Source of the DNA: Norana najaformis
Lineage: Eukaryota; Annelida; Clitellata; Crassiclitellata; Hormogastridae
Direction of reading: 5' to 3'
NCBI GenBank assembly: GCA_964023275.1
Contig: OZ029925.1
Location: 7,591,413-7,655,412 of the forward strand
Length of the DNA stretch: 64,000 bases
The notes below the pieces were generated by a model. That model was not told where the DNA came from. It searched no databases and worked only from the letters and a program-made list of their open reading frames with translations. Position 1 is the first letter of the stretch. Every line of letters begins with the position of its first letter. The position numbers and the translations under genes are program-made. Below are positions 1 to 11,039 of the stretch, one piece after another.

Positions 1-295
1 CATCTAATTTTAATACTTGTGTCTAATTTTATTGCTTAATATGAACTAATGCGACACATTTTATATTCCAACTGTTTGTGTTAGTTAAGCTTATCTTGAT
101 CATATAACCGAAGTTCATCATCGCAATCTGTATGGTTTGTTTATTGTTTAGAAAGCCCCTATTTTACAGGACTGTAGTTCCTTCTGTTCCTCTCATACTC
201 TCCAATAACCTGTTTATTCTATGCAAAACCTGTATCTTTATAAAGTTTTTTGGGATCAATAAACGGAGATAAATGTTTTGAAAAATTCACACATG

Positions 296-505
296 CACGT
301 TTACAAGCGCAAATGCACACCTGCATGTACAAATTTATACAAAGTATATACGTACATGTATGCAAACCCACTTACATATACATACATACTAGCATGCATA
401 CATACATAAAAACATATATACTGTACATACATACATACATGCATAGGGCCTGCATACATACATATTTACATGCATACATGGATACATACATGCATATGTG
501 CTGAA
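296..505. repeat. Degenerate CATA/TGCA tetranucleotide tract
   Basis: This is a run of catacata with interspersed atgc steps. Open frames across it are low-complexity (His, Tyr, Ile, Thr, Met) and are not genes. The 1-295 stretch shows no gene. Confidence 0.85.
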
Positions 506-1195
506 CTTACTATTTTTTATTATTGATTGATATGTCATGCACGAGAGCCATTTTGTTTTGACACAAAGGTAACTGCGCTGAAATTTTGCCAGAATAGATG
601 CTAAATGTTTCGCCAATTCAACAAAACGAGTGTGTCCTCTTTGCTTCTCATTAACACAAGTACTTCTTATTTAGTTAAACGGCATAAAATGAGTATCCTC
701 TCTTCGCCAATAAAATCAAGCGAATTCCTTTGCTTTGGTAATTTAATCAAATAAGCAGGTCTTTCCTGCTTTCTGAATGAAATGGAATGAGTACCTCCGC
801 TTTCCTTAGGCTAATCAAGTAAGGAGCGAGCCGGGACTCACACAGTGCTGATTCCCAGCCGATTGTAGAGAATTCTTTGCTGCATTAATTGGATATTAGA
901 GGAGGGATATGCAACTGACCTTGCTCCCCAAAAATCCTTGCCATGACAATTAAAATGAGCCCGCCTAGCTCTGCTTTGCAAAATGAAATAAAATGAGTAA
1001 CTCTGGTTTGCTAAGTGTCATAAAAGCCAAATTATGTACATCCATTTGTTGTGAAAAACTGAGCGTTTTATTCGTCAGAATGTACTACTACATCGTCTAT
1101 ATATGGTTCTGAAAATGTATTTGAGGCGATGGGAGCGTCGTCAACACTTTTGAAGTCGGCTGCGCAGCCTCCTGGCAGCGGCAATATATGGGTTA
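490..1195 (+). repeat. Segmental duplication, left block of unit 1
   Basis: This block aligns with 11040-11740 with moderate divergence, so it is the left part of the roughly 10.5-kb tandem duplication that also contains gene 1. Shared landmarks include gttttgacataaa-like, aatagatgctnaatgtttgcc-like and ggatattagaggag-like strings in the same order and spacing. I see no convincing gene inside it. Confidence 0.7.
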
Positions 1196-1269
1196 CACCG
1201 GGGCTGGGAAGGGTGTGCAGCAATCCTCTTTGCAATGAATTTTGTAAAGTATAGTTCGGAGTATATATG

Positions 1270-1850
1270 TGAATATTGACATCAGCTGTTATTATGAGTA
1301 GAGGAAGAAGAGACAGCGATTTCAGGGAGCGATTGGAATTATGTCTTTGAGAAAGTTAGAATGTGAAGAGGAGGGGCGACAGACATTGACAAAATTGACG
1401 ACCTGATTACCAGAGTCGATGGTGGGGATAAAGAATTTGAATGACCGGGGTTGGAATAGGTAAAGAGAAGCGAGCAAGTTTTAGGTATGACTTATGAAGG
1501 ATAACAACTCCACCACCCAGTTATCCGCCCGAGATTGGTTTAGGAGAGAAAAGGAGGGAGATTTATATCTGAAATGAAAGAAGGCGTGTCCGTAAGTTTG
1601 AGCCAAGTTTCTTTGAGAGCGAGGATATCCACTGAATGATACAAGGTGTAAATTCTGAAGAAAATGAGATTTATTTCCGAATAGAATGGAGTTTAAGGTG
1701 GCAAAAAAAATTTTCAAGAAGGCAAATACTGAGGTTTAGTTCAATGTCACCAGAGAGAAGCAGAAGAAGATAAAACAACGACAGGCAACTCCGGTGAGTT
1801 TTGGATCCAAGTGTGAGTTTTGAGAAATGGGAGGACGATAAAGGAACAGA
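1270..1850 (-). mobile_element. LINE fragment, 5'/endonuclease region (CR1/L2-like)
   Basis: Read on the minus strand, this fragment gives a decayed protein that begins with an LLLLLSGDIELN-like string. That matches the 'LLLSGDVExNPGP' start common in CR1-type LINE ORF2. Next comes a stretch like the endonuclease 'SLxETWL...D' motif, then a 'GGGVVILHKS' string like the later endonuclease strand. Several frame changes are needed, so this is a dead fragment. It lies in unit 1 only; the corresponding part of unit 2 holds a different LINE piece at 12.4-13.4 kb. Confidence 0.55.
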
Positions 1851-2079
1851 CCAAACTTATAAGAAGTATATGGGTATTTTAGACATGGCCGGTTGGATAC
1901 GAAAAAGAAATAGACGTCAGAAGGATGGTGAAATAAAATAGTTGAGTTTCTTCCCTGTCGCCTTACATGAGACAATGGCTGCGGAAATGGATTATGCATG
2001 CGTGACAGTGAACAGCAAAGAGAGACAACGATATAGATAACAGTGATAAAAGAGGTGTATAGTGTCATGTTACCTTGGG

Positions 2080-2920
2080 AAACATTATCAAAGACCTTTC
2101 ATGAGAAACCAGATGACTTTGTTAACGAGTATTAAAAGGCAACTCCGAAAACATAAGCGAGTGTTGAAGGCGGAGTTTAAGTGATCTCAAGAAGGCAAGT
2201 CAAGAAATCTTTAGCCTATGTACCGACTCATAAGAATAGCGCAGTTAAAATGTAGCAAGTCTATGTTTGTTATGGAGGTATGTTAGGTTTCAGCTAGCAG
2301 AAAAGTAGAGGCCTGCTGTACGTTACGGAACTGCAGAATAAATAAATGAGCGATAATGGGGGAGAACAAGCGCCGGCCATATTATTTGATAAATTGCAAG
2401 TTTTAACAGATCAAGATGAAAAGCATAATAGACCTACTTCCATTTAAACAACGCAAAACTACTGACTGGAGTGCGTAAAGGCCTAGCACGGTTCTAATTT
2501 GACGAATTATCGGTCTAGGGATTGCGACATAAAATTAACAGATTACTGTGAATCCTATTATATACTCTTTCCGCAAGCGAAACTATGCAGCGGGTTACGA
2601 TTTTTTAGTGTCTTTTACCCACTATTTCAACAAAGAACGAGGTTCTGTTACTTATCAGCTTGTGTGTTAACGACTCTTTAGAAGTCTTTAGATTAGATTA
2701 AGGGCCGCGTGATTTGGATTTAGCTGATGAAGAATAACAACAACAGCAATTCATCATTAAATTGCTACCTATTTATAGAGGTTTCTCTGGTTTGTCTAAA
2801 GTATGGAGCTTCTCGAGTCATTTCTGAAAGTGGCGGATTCGGTCCTGCAAATGCGAGTTAAGGAATTCAGAGTCGACGGAGCTGGATGGTTTGCCATAAT
2901 TTGAGAAACCTTGGCCTCGA
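2080..2920. other. No gene seen
   Basis: I see no coding exon. Near 2655-2702 there is one copy of a short motif (tagaagtc...agattagatta) that recurs at about 23874, 31008 and 39740 and is probably a LINE 3' tail remnant. Confidence 0.5.
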
Positions 2921-2924
2921 CCAT

Positions 2925-3290
2925 ATAATCGTAATCGTAATCGTGATACCGAGATTTCTACAGCGCCCAACGAAAGCCACGCCGCGGGGACCAGCTTATT
3001 CACAGGCGCTCAGTCAAAACAAAATCGATAGGCAAAAGCGTTCGGTTCCAGGTCAAGATCCAAAAGTCAGACGGAGAGACAGCGTGGTAGCTACGGCGGT
3101 GGTGTTTGGAGTTGAAGAGGAGAGAGAGACAAAAGGAAGAAGGGGTGTCAGAATAGGATCTGTGAGGGAGGTATGTTTTCAGTTTTGAGTGAAAGACCGA
3201 AGCAGAAATTACAAGCGGTGGAGCATCGATGAGTTTGTATGATGGGTCATAAAATCTATGATCCACAAAGTATTTTGTCCTGTCTTTATC
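2925..3290 (-). mobile_element. LINE family A, 3' end
   Basis: The element's 3' tail is the cgtaatcgtaatcgtgat run at the left edge, which is (GATTAC)n on the element strand. Next to it is the family's noncoding end, which recurs at more than ten other places here. Further right, the minus strand reads as the C-terminus of a LINE ORF2: YKLIDAPP, then FHSKLKTYL, then WILTWNRTLLPIDF. It is a 5'-truncated copy. Confidence 0.8.
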
Positions 3291-3724
3291 TGGCGATTAT
3301 TTACAATTATTACTCTTTCCATTTGGATTTCTCTATCTCCTCCCTTGGTCAGTCTATGCTTCGCTCTAAGACCGAAACTTACCTCTTTCCCCACTTTATA
3401 CTTCGGAATAGACCACCTTTCACACATAGGTCTATTTGGTAGTGCGTTGGGTCTGTTAACCATCGACTGCCGATTTGAGCCAGTTGAGCGGACCAAGTGG
3501 ACAAATTGTTGGCGCATATATCTCGCACCTCAGATATAGGTGTAGGGGCAACCTAAAATTTCTGTTGTGTTGCAACTTTAAGTTCTTTTGTCGACTTCTT
3601 TGTACATCTAAAGCAGAACTGATAAGACCTTATTATTAGACTTTAATGTTTAAAGAAGTTTAGTAGACAAGGTTAGCGAATGACAATTAAACAGGAACAA
3701 TAGATACAAAGGGCATTATATGTA

Positions 3725-3890
3725 TGTATATAAATATCAGAAAGAGAGAAAGAGAGAGACAGACAGACAGAAAAAGAGAGAGAAGGAAAAATACCTTAAG
3801 TTACAAAGATTGAAAGAAAAAATGTAGAGAAGGAGACACAAAGACAGACTAAGTGAAAGAGATCGAAAGCATCAACAGAAAGAGTGACGG
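3725..3890 (+). repeat. Purine-rich (GA/GACA) tract upstream of gene 1
   Basis: This is an aga/gaca-rich stretch ending about 200 bp before the gene 1 start. A homologous tract lies at 13800-13970 upstream of gene 2. It predates the duplication and may simply be a microsatellite. Confidence 0.7.
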
Positions 3891-4030
3891 TGATTAATGA
3901 TATGTCTGTTTATTCTCCGTTTGACGTATTAAGCCCATTGGACGCAAGGCAAAAATATCGCCTAGCTACAAATCACGTTGCTTACACAACCTTTGGTCAA
4001 CAGTAAAAACACGATGTGATCGTTTGCCTC

Positions 4031-4040
4031 CATATAAGAA
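4031..4040 (+). promoter_or_regulatory. TATA-like core promoter of gene 1
   Basis: A catataagaa string sits 52-61 bp before the gene 1 ATG. The same string, in the same context (gcctccatataag), stands before gene 2. Its position fits a TATA box with a short 5' UTR of about 30 nt. Confidence 0.6.
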
Positions 4041-4091
4041 AAGAAATCTTCGCTTTTAAGCAGAAGACATTTCCGCGAGACAGGTCTAAGA

Positions 4092-7000
4092 ATGGCGAAG
4101 TCTTTCATTTGCCTGTGTCTCTTTTTGCTGACGCAGAACCTCTACCTTCTGACTGATGGTAAGAATATTCATTTCAATTAAAGTTATATTTGATTCTATT
4201 CAGATATATTTAATTCTATTAAATTCTATTCAATTATATTCGGTTTTATTCAATTCTATTCAGTTCTATTCAATTGCAGTCTAGCCTTTGGTGACTTTTC
4301 TTGTTATCTGGTGTCGTATCTAGTTATTTTTATCTGCATTTCGGTTTGGTTTGATGCCTTGTGCATTAGACGCATGCAGCCGATATAGAAATTACTAATA
4401 ATCAATAATTATTAACAGAACATTTTTTGCTTATTTATATTTTTTGTTAATAGGCTAAACTTTAACATAATTTAGGATAGCGTAGAGAATGATTCCAATT
4501 AGTTTATCTTGAAGCGGCGCTGTACAAATTTCTTATTACAATCACACAAAAATCATTGCCGTCGTAGCTTTACTAGGAAACATGTTTATCCCTTAAAATA
4601 GCGTCTCTGTAATTGAATGTAATGATGAAACCTTAGATAGTGCAACACAGAAAACTAAACTATTTGCTACAACGTGTGACGCTAAAACGTGCATATGGAT
4701 TGGAATTTATTCTTTTCAAAAGATATTTACTTAATTATAACACAGTCCTTCCTGTAGGCTAATCTCTTTTAAATGATGAGTACTTTCTTTTTGTAGGTCG
4801 ACAGAGTCGTGGTAAGAATATTCATGTCTATTAAGTTATATTTGGTTCTATTCAGATATATTTAATTCAATTAAATTCTATTCAATTCTGTTCAGTTTTA
4901 TTAAATTCTATTCAGTTCCATTCTATTGCAGTCTAGCCACTGGTGACTTTTCTTGTTATCTGGTGTCGAATCTAGTTATTTTTATCTGCATTTCAGTATG
5001 GTTTGATGCCTTGTGCATCAGACGCAGCCGATATAGATATTACTAATAATTAATAATAAATAACTGAGCATTTTGCTTATTTATATTTTTGTTAATGGGC
5101 TAAACTTTAACATAATTTAGGATAGCGAAGAGAATGATTCCAATTAGTTTATCTTGAAGCGGCGCTGTACAAATTTCTTATTACAATCACAAAAATCATT
5201 TATGTAACTTTAATAGGAAACATGTTTATCACTTAAAGTAGCGCCTCTGTAATTGAATGAAACCTTATAGAGTGGAACACAGAAAACTAAACTATTTACT
5301 ACAACGTGTGACGTTAAAACGTGCATATGTATTGGAATTTATTCTTTTCAAAAGATATTTACCTAATTATAATGTGACGTTTTACCACCCGCTTCCGAAT
5401 TAGTCGGGCTTCCAAGACGTTGGTCTGTCCGCAAACTCTACCGGGATGACCATTACAAACGCCAGCCTATTTTCCACAAGGTAAGGCTCCTGAGGTCCAA
5501 AAGAGACTGATGCAACGAAGTCGAAGGAACCTAAATCAGTTTTATTCGAAAAAACACTTTGATCACCACACTGATTTGCAGACTAGGCTATTAAACAAAA
5601 TACTCTCTACCTCTGCTCACTCTACTACTCTACTGGCACTCCCGGTCTGTCTGGCGTGTGTCGGCTGTCTGGATTGATATAGAGTCCCATCCACCCCATC
5701 TGCGCCGAGCCGGTACCCTCCGTCAGCACCAGGTAGTCACGTCGACGGTCTCCGTCGGCACCCTAGGTTGCTCAAGCCATCCCCTCTGCGTCGAGCCCGT
5801 ACCCTCCGTCGGCGCCCAGGTCGTCGAGTCGGGGGGTATACGGCCACAATAACACAGTCCTTTCTGTAGGCCTAATCTCTGTTAAATGATGAGCACTTTC
5901 TTATTGTAGGCCTACTAATCGTAAGTCGCGCATTCATAGAGGCTAACATGCGTACTTATTCAAAATTAAAACTTTACTTTTTTGGACAATACGTAACAGA
6001 TAATCTAGGTTACTAAGTTACCTTTTGGGTAAGTACAGTCAGTATCTATATATTCAATGCAGCTCCTTCAAGTACCTCACAAAAGAAAGCTAGCCAGAAC
6101 GGCAAAGCCCGTCCAACGGATTCCCATACTCAGTTTGTAGGTGATATTTTACCAAAGTTCTTCGATCGCATTCCATCGAGGACGAGGAACAACAACATGC
6201 GAATAAGTCCGCAGCACACTATTACTTTGCTGTCCGGCATTCCCTCGTAGATGGTAGAAGACTCAGCGTTCGGAAATCTCTCGGATCATCAGGTTTGTGT
6301 ACGACAGGCATTAGTCAGCAACCGGCCAATTGGCTGTAGAGCGAAATGGCCTGGGAAAATGAATCTTCAGTGTAATTGTATCACAGATTTATATAACGTT
6401 ATTTTTCTGCATTTATTAAACGCCACTATCTAATGACTCAGCAGTAATCGATGGCGCTGTTAGTGAAGGACTTGCTCAAGGTCTCTACACAGTATTCGCC
6501 TCCGATGAGACTCGAACCCGTACTCTCCGTAGATCGTCTCCGTGATGGATGATCTACCCAACTCCAAGGCTTTCATTGGTTTTGTTTCACAGGATCCAAT
6601 AATCACCGCTTGCAGATGGAATACATGTGGATGGGGCTCGACATTGTCGAAATGGGAACCTGTCCTTTCGCACACGACGATCCAACACTGCTGGCAAGGC
6701 TTCGATCAAACACATTCAAACACCTAGCAGATTTGAGAAATGACTCAGAAACACGGTCTCGAACCCATGAACTGTCCGAGCATACAAGACCTACCGAGCA
6801 AATTCCGCAAATTACCAACTAATCTCAAAATACAATCCCCACATTACATCACATGGCAGCATATCACGTAACCGCAAAATCACAGTACTTATTTCAGCCA
6901 TCATCTTTGTTAGAGTGTCAAGAAACTTCACTAGCGACATATAATATTCAGATGACTGTAATTTTAGCATCTTCCATTGCATCTTTCACAACTCATGTTC

Positions 7001-8019
7001 CAACATCTTGGAAAAAGATTTTCTCCTACAACAACTTGTACAATTATCCAGTCACTCAAACCGCCGAATATACGAAGGGTTTGAAGACCCGGGCCGACGG
7101 AAAGACACTTCTGGCCAACCAGGAACTCGGTCCAAACATCAAAGTTGGACAAGAAATTGAAATTCAGAGACTGGAGTTTTGTTACATGGACGATAGCGAC
7201 TATGATGAGCCAACACATCGTCGAGAAAGCATGGAACAGGACGAGATTTATCAACAAATAGCACGTCAGAGCAGAGTCGTGATTCCAGCAAGAACCCTTC
7301 TGACCAAGTGGCAACTAGTAGCGAATGTTGCTGGTCACGAGGTCGGTTACGATCATACGATGGAGACACACGGTGACACCATGCCGCACATTCACTACAA
7401 TATCATTAGTTATGGTCACGAGGTCACTGACTTCGAAGATGATGATCACGATCATGACCACGACAACGATCATAACCACGAAAGTGATCATGATCACGAT
7501 CACGATCATCGAATTTTACCAGCTTCACAGCATTATTACGGGCATCACCATAACGACTACAGTCGTGCTACACTTACATATATAAATCGAACACCGATAC
7601 ACTACGGAACAACGAGGATTCTAATCAGACACATGGCGACGGACCAATACCTGGTGGTTGCCAGGCCACGGTCCAGAATGTCACCTGCGACTCTCAGCTC
7701 AAGTGACGAATTCCAATTCATTCTGTACAACACCAGAAGCGGCATCAGAGTTCGAACAATGAACCCTGTGTATCGTGGGTACGAGTGGTTGACTTCAAGT
7801 GCCAGTGGGCAGGTACACTTCACCCGAAGCAGCCGGAGCACGACACAGCACTGGGTCGTGAATAAGACAACCCAGCTGTTTGATGGAGATGTTGTTACCT
7901 TCAGAAACAACGGGAATAGCAGAGGCTTCCTCCGCTACTACAATGGGCAAGTTACGACACAGGTCTACCGAGGGAACGGGAATGACGATGAATGGATGCT
8001 AGAGGCTTATGGTGGATGA
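4092..8019 (+). CDS. Gene 1: secreted His/Asp-linker beta-trefoil protein (377 aa)
   Basis: The gene has three exons: 4092-4158, 4797-4811 (microexon) and 6968-8019. All junctions are GT-AG and phase 1, and the sum, 1134 nt, closes in frame at TGA. An unspliced frame opens at 6853, but its first 115 bases are intron. Residues 1-22 form a signal peptide (MAKSFICLCLFLLTQ...). Residues about 36-180 are a beta-rich domain with VPTSWKKIFSYNN near its start and VVIPARTLLTKWQL near its end. Residues about 184-208 are a His/Asp-rich linker with HDHDH strings. Residues about 228-375 hold three ~45-residue repeats, each ending in a Phe or Trp, which suggests a beta-trefoil. The family is not recognised by name. 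The N-terminal part faintly resembles aerolysin-type (ETX/MTX2) proteins, but I do not assert that. A secreted glycan- or metal-binding role is inference. The frame looks intact. Gene 2 is its tandem duplicate. Confidence 0.82.
4797..4811 (+). other. 15-nt microexon of gene 1
   Basis: GTCGACAGAGTCGTG lies between a tttttgtag acceptor and a gtaagaat donor. In phase 1 it adds Arg-Gln-Ser-Arg and keeps the frame from the signal peptide to the main exon. Skipping it also keeps the frame, so it could be a cassette exon. The gene 2 equivalent at 14567-14581 has the same length and phase. Confidence 0.7.
5373..5848. mobile_element. Solo LTR fossil in gene 1 intron 2
   Basis: This 476-bp insert begins TGTGACG and ends GGCCACA (TG...CA termini). 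It is flanked by ATAA at 5369-5372 and 5849-5852. The sister intron module near 4735 has the empty site (aattataacacag), so both edges are exact. No internal region or second LTR is present. The size, ends and 4-bp target duplication fit an LTR retrotransposon solo LTR. The family is not assigned. Confidence 0.72.
6265..6640 (-). mobile_element. Unit-1-specific intron insertion with tRNA-like boxes
   Basis: The flanking sequence (cctcgtagatggt... and gaacctgtcctntc) is contiguous in gene 2 near 15555-15590, but here about 375 bp intervene. On the minus strand the insert contains a gggtagatca A-box-like string and a gggttcgagtct B-box-like string about 45 bp apart, suggesting a tRNA-derived SINE piece. 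Its left part (cagtgtaattgtatcacagatttatata) is a LINE family B tail. Boundaries are approximate. Confidence 0.4.
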
Positions 8020-8024
8020 ATTGA

Positions 8025-8150
8025 ATGGATGGATGGGTAGGTGGCTGAATGTGTAAGTGGGTGGCTTGATGGATGGATTGGTGGAAAGATAATCGGACTG
8101 ATGACTAGATGGCTGAATGAGTGAGTGAATGAATGGATATTTGGTTGGGG
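8025..8150. repeat. Degenerate GGAT/TGAA repeats after gene 1
   Basis: A gaatggatggatgggtagg-like low-complexity tract begins right after the stop codon and probably lies in the 3' UTR. The homologous tract after gene 2 is at 17085-17270. No clear AATAAA is close. An ATTAAA at 8374-8379 is a weak polyadenylation-signal candidate. Confidence 0.7.
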
Positions 8151-8499
8151 GTGTTTCAAATATGCATACACGTATAACAATATCCTCATATCCGCATGCA
8201 TATTAGGGCTTCATATATTCTTGCTTGGAACATTTAGTGCAAAGTGAAGGCCTTCAGTAAACTATAATGTGACTTTCTGCAGCGGTTGAATACACCGTAA
8301 ATTGTACTCTGATTTGCCTAACTATTCAACTGGATGAAATGCTAGACGAATTTCGAAGCTGTAAAGTAAGCGGATTAAATTTCCAGGAATCGACAGCATA
8401 ACCACAACTGCAGCTTCTGTGAAAGTCAAAAGAATAGTAATACAGTAGGCCTACACGTAGTATTACATTAAATTACGTTATTGCAATGGTATTCGGAAA

Positions 8500-8720
8500 T
8501 GTACAATTATTGCATAGACCCTCTTCAAGAAAGCTCTTCATAGGTACTGCCGAAATGTAAAGACAAGGTCACGATCGAACAGAATGGTGAATGGTCTTCA
8601 AGGAATGACGAATTGGAGACCGAGAAAGGACAAGAAACCGAGGTCGCAGGTTGCATAGTAGCGTGTTCCAGAATAAAGAGCCGACATTGTCGTGTGGGAA
8701 TGAAGAAAAACCAGTTAGAT
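8500..8720 (-). mobile_element. LINE family B, 3' end fragment
   Basis: The string cttcaagaaagctcttcataggtactgccgaa and its continuation match copies at 17680, 33430, 35790 and 44200. On the minus strand the right part reads like the C-terminal region of a LINE ORF2 (SFLEDHSPFCS). The copy is shared with unit 2, so it predates the tandem duplication. Confidence 0.6.
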
Positions 8721-9177
8721 GGGAGGATACGCATAAATCAACTCAGTGTTTAGGCAGAAAAATTAGATGTTTACCTGTCGCTTCAGAACTCGTCTGTATT
8801 GGTCTCGAGACATTAATGTATGCAGATAAAAATTACACTTTTTGATGAAAAACTGTTTTGCCTATATGTGTAGGTCTGAGATATTACTAAATATACCATG
8901 ATGTATGGTACACATTTCATCAGCTAAAGAATGGTCTTAACGTGATATTTTGCTTCCAATCAAAATAAGAATATTTTGTAGACAAATATGCATAAATTTA
9001 TCCAACTGAATGCAGTTGCTCTGGGCATTAATATAGCACAGTTTTAAGTGAAATTTGAATCTACATATGCGAGAATTTTGGCTAGTTTGCAGCTAATTTG
9101 GATGGCATAGCTGAGGTCGGACATGATCTGTCGTATTCTTAACTTTGTCTGGTCTGCAAGGAGGGAGGATCGCTAGT

Positions 9178-9300
9178 CGTAATCGTAATCGTAGACTCGA
9201 GATTTCTACACAGCCAAAGAAAGTTAAGTCGCGGGAATCAACTTCTTAACAGAAGCTCAGTCAAAACAAAATAGATAGGCAGGAATGGTCACTAGACTGA
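9178..9300 (-). mobile_element. LINE family A tail
   Basis: gtcgtaatcgtaatcgtag is followed by ctcgagatttctaca and cagtcaaaacaaaatagatagg, the family A 3' end on the minus strand. It has a counterpart at 18330-18440 in unit 2. Confidence 0.75.
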
Positions 9301-11039
9301 TACGCAATCACAATCACACCATTGCAGCAATATGGCATCTTGTAGTGTCGCCCTAACATAAGTGACAACGTACGCTATGTATTAGAGCACGTTAACGTTT
9401 TAAATAGTTTCTGCTGCTTGCAAATATACTTACATATATGTAAGTATACACTTGCATGTATATAAGTATATTTGCATGTACGTATGTATGCATGCATATA
9501 TGTAACTAGCCTTAATATAGCTCCTTATGGAATGCCTCAATTCAAGACATTGGGCGCAGAAGTCTTTGGACTGATACGAACTGAATGAGAGCCAATAACA
9601 CCGAATCAGTGTTCAAGGCGATGAAGGGGTACGGCACGATCAAGAGTATCATAGGCGGCAGATGGGTCAAGGAGAATGAGAACAGTTTTCCCTTTATCCA
9701 TGGAGCTGATTATGCGATTATGAATTGTAAGTAATGCAGTTTCAGTGGAATGATATTTGCTTTAAGCAATACTGGAAAGGAAGGTAAAGTTTGTGGGACG
9801 AGAGGTGACAGCTCAAAAGGATTAGCAACTACTTTTCCATGAGTTTGAAATGAAATCGAGAGTAGAGATGGTGTGATAGTTTTAGAAATCATCGGGAGAA
9901 AGAAGGAGCTTTTAAGAAGAGGGTAAACTATTTCCGAGAAAAACTAGGGAGAAGCAGCCTTCAGGAAGAGAGTGGTTGACGATGGATTTGATACTTGGGC
10001 CCAAGACATCAAAACATTCTTTTAGAAGAGCGATAGGAATAAAGTCTAAGGCACATGGTTTATCATTTATGGTCGTTAATAATCATAGTGGCAGTTGGAA
10101 AGTTTATGAACCCGAATTATCAGCATTAAAAAACACGGCAGACGAAACAGATGAAAGCGACTCCTATTTCTATCATCATAGACGCCTCGTCGGCCACCTG
10201 TTTGGAATTGGTTCGATCCCACAAGTACATTCATCTCAGTTCAGTTGCTGCGTGCTGGCCTTGAAATCTTTCGACTTGAGTAGGCTGGTTCAACTGCAGC
10301 CAAACTAAACACACACATGCACGCACACGCACGCACACGCACGCACAAAAGAAAACACATCTTAAACAGGTTCTTCGTTTAGTTGTTCGTGTGCATAATG
10401 CTTACATCATATTCAAGTAAGCTTTTTCTTAGTGCAAAATATCACTCAGGCACACACGTGTGAATAGTTTCATAGGGTGATGTGATGAATCGGTATGACG
10501 CATCAATTTAAGAATATTTGAGAAGTTCTGTTAAGATTAATCGTCAATTCCACTGGATTTGCACAGGAGCGAAATGGTTGGGGAAAATGAATCTTCAGTG
10601 TAATTGTAATCACAGATTTATATAGCCCGTCTTCAATAAATAAACTCATGAGAGGCGTCCACAATCTGGCAACACAATACATACATACATACTTACATAC
10701 TTGCATACTTAATTACATACAGTTACAAATAAAACTTTGTAGGTTTACATGTCAGAGTCTTCAACAATTTTATGTAGGTTCATAAATCATTAAACCTAAA
10801 GTCACACACATTCCTCAGAATACTGCATCTGAATAGACAGACGGTCGCGGTTGTCTAGTAGTAGGGACAAGTCTTTAGAACTATTTGCATCAAGACGGCT
10901 GCTGCTCGTGCAGGTGAATCACCCATCTGAAACCGAACTCCTGTCTTGACTTTACATCCTCTTGTCCTGATGGGGATCTAAACTTACATGCGTACATACA
11001 TACATACATACATACATAAAGTTCACATATATATCTACA

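Larger units (their letters stand above)
4159..5909 (+). repeat. Tandemly duplicated intron module of gene 1
   Basis: Module 1 (4159-4796) and module 2 (4812-5909) start with the same gtaagaatattcat donor, pass through the same ttctattcagatatattta, cggcgctgtacaaatttctt and aaacatgtttatc landmarks, and end with the same taaatgatgag...tgtag acceptor block. Module 2 is longer because a solo LTR sits inside it. A short LINE-C tail (gatgccttgtgcat) lies in both modules. Gene 2 has the same arrangement, so the module duplication predates the gene duplication. Confidence 0.85.
3350..10968 (+). repeat. Tandem duplication unit 1, gene 1 block
   Basis: This block aligns end to end with 13430-20221, including the promoter, three exons, introns, 3' flank and distal flank. 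The right edge is sharp: both copies share the 'catcctcttg' string and then diverge (10968 and 20221). The introns have diverged visibly, while the last 480 bp of the coding region are almost identical. Stretches within the block not listed separately (8720-9178, 9300-10968) hold no gene I can support. Confidence 0.85.

Noticed and set aside
1080-1150. A short minus-strand YIDD-containing string resembling a retroelement polymerase box
   Set aside because: Only about fifteen residues, no neighbouring polymerase motifs, and the aligned copy near 11690 does not keep it.
5910-5920. 11-nt exon between tgtag and gtaagt in gene 1
   Set aside because: Including it would break the reading frame into the main exon, and gene 2 lacks both splice borders; treated as a decayed microexon copy.
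7020-7420. Firm assignment of the N-terminal domain to the aerolysin/ETX-MTX2 family
   Set aside because: Only a general resemblance in the IPxxT...W region; a profile search would be needed, so it is mentioned only as a possibility.
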